Source of the DNA: Thermoanaerobaculia bacterium
Lineage (GTDB): Bacteria > Acidobacteriota > Thermoanaerobaculia > Gp7-AA8
DNA: 7,947 nucleotides
Reading direction: 5' to 3'
NCBI GenBank assembly: GCA_023700825.1
Contig: JAMPYE010000190.1
Location: 1 to 7,947 of the forward strand
Made by a program: the position numbers and the translations under genes. Of the stretch, positions 6,716 to 7,947 are shown one piece after another (the stretch's first letter is position 1; each line of letters starts with the position of its first letter). The notes below the pieces were generated by a model. The model did not search any database. It saw only the letters and a program-made list of their open reading frames with translations, and was not told where the DNA came from.

Positions 6716-7501
6716 CTACTGCTGCTGTCCGCGAAAGATCGCGAACACGGCGCCGAGAGGATCCATGGCCACGGCAAATCGCCCCATGTTCGGGATGTCC
6801 TGCGGCGCGAGGCAGATCTGGCCACCCAACTCGACGATGCGCGCGGCAGTCGCATCGGCATCGTCGACTGCGACGTAAGGAAGCCACGCAGAAGGCTGCG
6901 GCGCCCCGGCGGGAATGGCCAGCATCCCGCCGATGCCCGCGGCACCGCGCATCAGGACGATGTAGTTGCCCATCGGCCCCATGTCCATGTCGTCGCGCTG
7001 CCAGCCGACGAGGTCGGCGTAGAAGGCGAACGCCTTCTCCTGGTCGGTCGTCAGCAGCTCGGTCCAGCAGAAGTTGCCGGTGTGCATCGAGACCCAGGGA
7101 TCTTCCTCTTCGCCCGGGTCCGAGCTCTTGAAGATGGAGACGAAGGCTCCCGTCGGATCGCCAATCACCGCGAAGCGGCCGACGCCGGGGATGTCGTTGG
7201 GAGGCACGCAGACGGTGCCCGAGATCGACGGGATCCGCTCCGCCGCGGCGTCGACGTCGTCGACGGACAGATAGGGCATCCAGTGCGACGGAACCCCGTG
7301 GCTCGCGTCGAACGGGACGATCCCGCCGATGTCGCGAGTCCCGCAGCGGAGCTCCGTGTAGTCGCCCATGCCGTCGATCGCCGTGACCTTGTGCGTCCAT
7401 CCGAAGAGCTGCCCGTAGAACTCCAGCGAGCGCTTCGGATCGGTGCTCATCATGTCGTACCAAACGAATTTCCCTCGTCCGGTGAATCGCGACTCACCCA
7501 T
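6716..7501 (-). CDS. Tandem-domain VOC (glyoxalase/bleomycin-resistance fold) family protein
   Basis: This 261-residue protein has two VOC domains, residues ~8-126 and ~139-257, joined by an acidic linker (DPGEEEDPW, 128-136). Each domain opens with the FYxxLxGW signature (28-35, YGQLFGW; 160-167, YADLVGW) and ends with parallel motifs, DIPGVGRFAV...DPTGA and DIPNMGRFAV...DPLGA, 132 residues apart. The halves therefore arose by duplication. The usual first-strand metal-ligand His of glyoxalase I is absent in both halves (FVWYDM, FCWTEL), as in the CFP30B-like tandem VOC proteins. Enzymatic role is unknown, and a metal-independent binding or hydroxylase-like role is possible. The ATG at 7501-7499 is preceded by GGAGG (7512-7508) at 6-nt spacing. 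There is no signal peptide, so it is cytoplasmic. Confidence 0.88.
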   Translation of the reverse strand: MGESRFTGRGKFVWYDMMSTDPKRSLEFYGQLFGWTHKVTAIDGMGDYTELRCGTRDIGGIVPFDASHGVPSHWMPYLSVDDVDAAAERIPSISGTVCVPPNDIPGVGRFAVIGDPTGAFVSIFKSSDPGEEEDPWVSMHTGNFCWTELLTTDQEKAFAFYADLVGWQRDDMDMGPMGNYIVLMRGAAGIGGMLAIPAGAPQPSAWLPYVAVDDADATAARIVELGGQICLAPQDIPNMGRFAVAMDPLGAVFAIFRGQQQ

Positions 7502-7636
7502 GCAATGCCTCCAGTTCTCGATTCGAGAAATGTTAAGGCGTCGGGAGGCGGTGCGCCGTCAAGAAGTCGTGAGGGTTTGAGCACGGACCCGGAAACCCGG
7601 GCCGGGAGACTGTCCGGCTTCCCGCGCTGAAGGGCA

Positions 7637-7667
7637 GGCCGTCCGGCCGGCGTGCGGCCGGACGGCC
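7637..7667 (-). terminator. 13-bp hairpin after the right-edge gene
   Basis: GGCCGTCCGGCCG (7637-7649) and its exact complement (7655-7667) form a perfect 13-bp stem with a 5-nt loop (GCGTG). It lies 6 nt past the stop of the minus-strand gene at 7674. There is no T-run after it. The remaining ~135 nt up to the VOC start hold only a small CCCGG/CCGGG hairpin at 7588-7601 and the VOC Shine-Dalgarno. Confidence 0.65.
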
Positions 7668-7673
7668 CGGGGC

Positions 7674-7947
7674 TCACTTCTTCGAAAGCTGCTTCTCGAG
7701 CTCGCTCAGCCGCTTCTCGAGATGGTCGATCTTCTTCTCGAACTGGTCGCAGTCGCGAAAGCTCTCCATCCGGGCCTTCCACTCCGGGCTCTCGAAGTAC
7801 TCCTTCAGGTTTCCGATCGCGCCACGCATCTCCGGCTCGAACTCGAAGGTCTTGAGTTTCCCGTCCTTCATGCCCTTCCAGTGCGGACCGCCGATCTCGA
7901 CCTCGAATCGTTTGACCTCGCGCTCGTCGACAGTGACGAGGAACTGC
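7674..7947 (-). CDS. C-terminal part of an unrecognised protein with coiled-coil tail (runs off right edge)
   Basis: The minus-strand frame is open from the window edge to TGA at 7676-7674, showing 90 residues. The first visible part (QFLVTVDEREVKRFEVEIGG) looks like two beta-strands. A central segment KEYFESPEWKARM follows, and the last ~22 residues (FEKKIDHLEKRLSELEKQL) form a short heptad-patterned coiled coil. An internal ATG at 7871 would give a 65-residue protein. The 25 codons before it are also typical coding sequence (21 of 25 end in G or C) and no Shine-Dalgarno precedes that ATG, so the gene almost certainly starts outside the window. Family and function are not recognised. A single Cys (DCD) occurs in the visible part. 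Confidence 0.75.
   Translation of the reverse strand, partial: QFLVTVDEREVKRFEVEIGGPHWKGMKDGKLKTFEFEPEMRGAIGNLKEYFESPEWKARMESFRDCDQFEKKIDHLEKRLSELEKQLSKK

Noticed and set aside
6641..7630. A 329-codon plus-strand frame over the VOC gene
   Set aside because: It is the antisense of the VOC gene; the sense strand has two recognisable domains and a proper Shine-Dalgarno.

Overview
The window is high-GC, gene-dense bacterial DNA. Its outer-membrane barrel protein implies a diderm cell. The combination of a secreted zinc-peptidase/beta-propeller/barrel protein, REP-like hairpins and GC-rich coding frames would fit an uncultured Acidobacteriota-like or related lineage. That placement is an impression from style; no phylogenetic marker is complete enough to prove it.

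Layout, left to right. (1) At 1-373 on the minus strand is the N-terminal part of a gene running off the left edge, resembling the lysine-rich leader and OB-fold of the ribosome-assembly GTPase RsgA. (2) A 356-bp divergent intergenic region follows. (3) At 730-3831 on the plus strand is the centrepiece, a 1033-residue exported protein. It fuses a HExxH zinc peptidase domain, a TolB-type (PD40) beta-propeller and a C-terminal Omp85/BamA-like barrel carrying a VRGY motif. (4) An AT-richer gap of 260 bp holds a strong hairpin just after the stop codon and a ~79-bp imperfect palindromic element. (5) At 4092-6031 on the plus strand is a two-gene unit with an ATGA stop/start overlap: an unrecognised 199-residue protein with a charged helical tail, then a PaaK/CapK-like adenylate-forming enzyme. 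(6) At 6032-6201, squeezed between convergent genes, is a cluster of three REP-like hairpin units. (7) On the minus strand are ribonuclease HI (6211-6654, TTG start) and, upstream of it, a tandem-domain VOC protein (6716-7501), separated by a strong hairpin. (8) At the right edge on the minus strand is the C-terminal part of an unrecognised protein ending in a short coiled coil, with a 13-bp hairpin 6 nt past its stop.

Functionally the genes look unrelated (ribosome assembly, envelope, adenylate chemistry, RNA:DNA hybrid removal, VOC). Only the 4092-6031 pair is clearly coupled. The items most worth attention are the peptidase-propeller-barrel fusion with its lone pair of cysteines beside the VRGY motif, and the REP-like cluster in which two units differ by a compensated base pair. 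There is no CRISPR array, tRNA, rRNA, insertion-sequence transposase or phage gene in the window.
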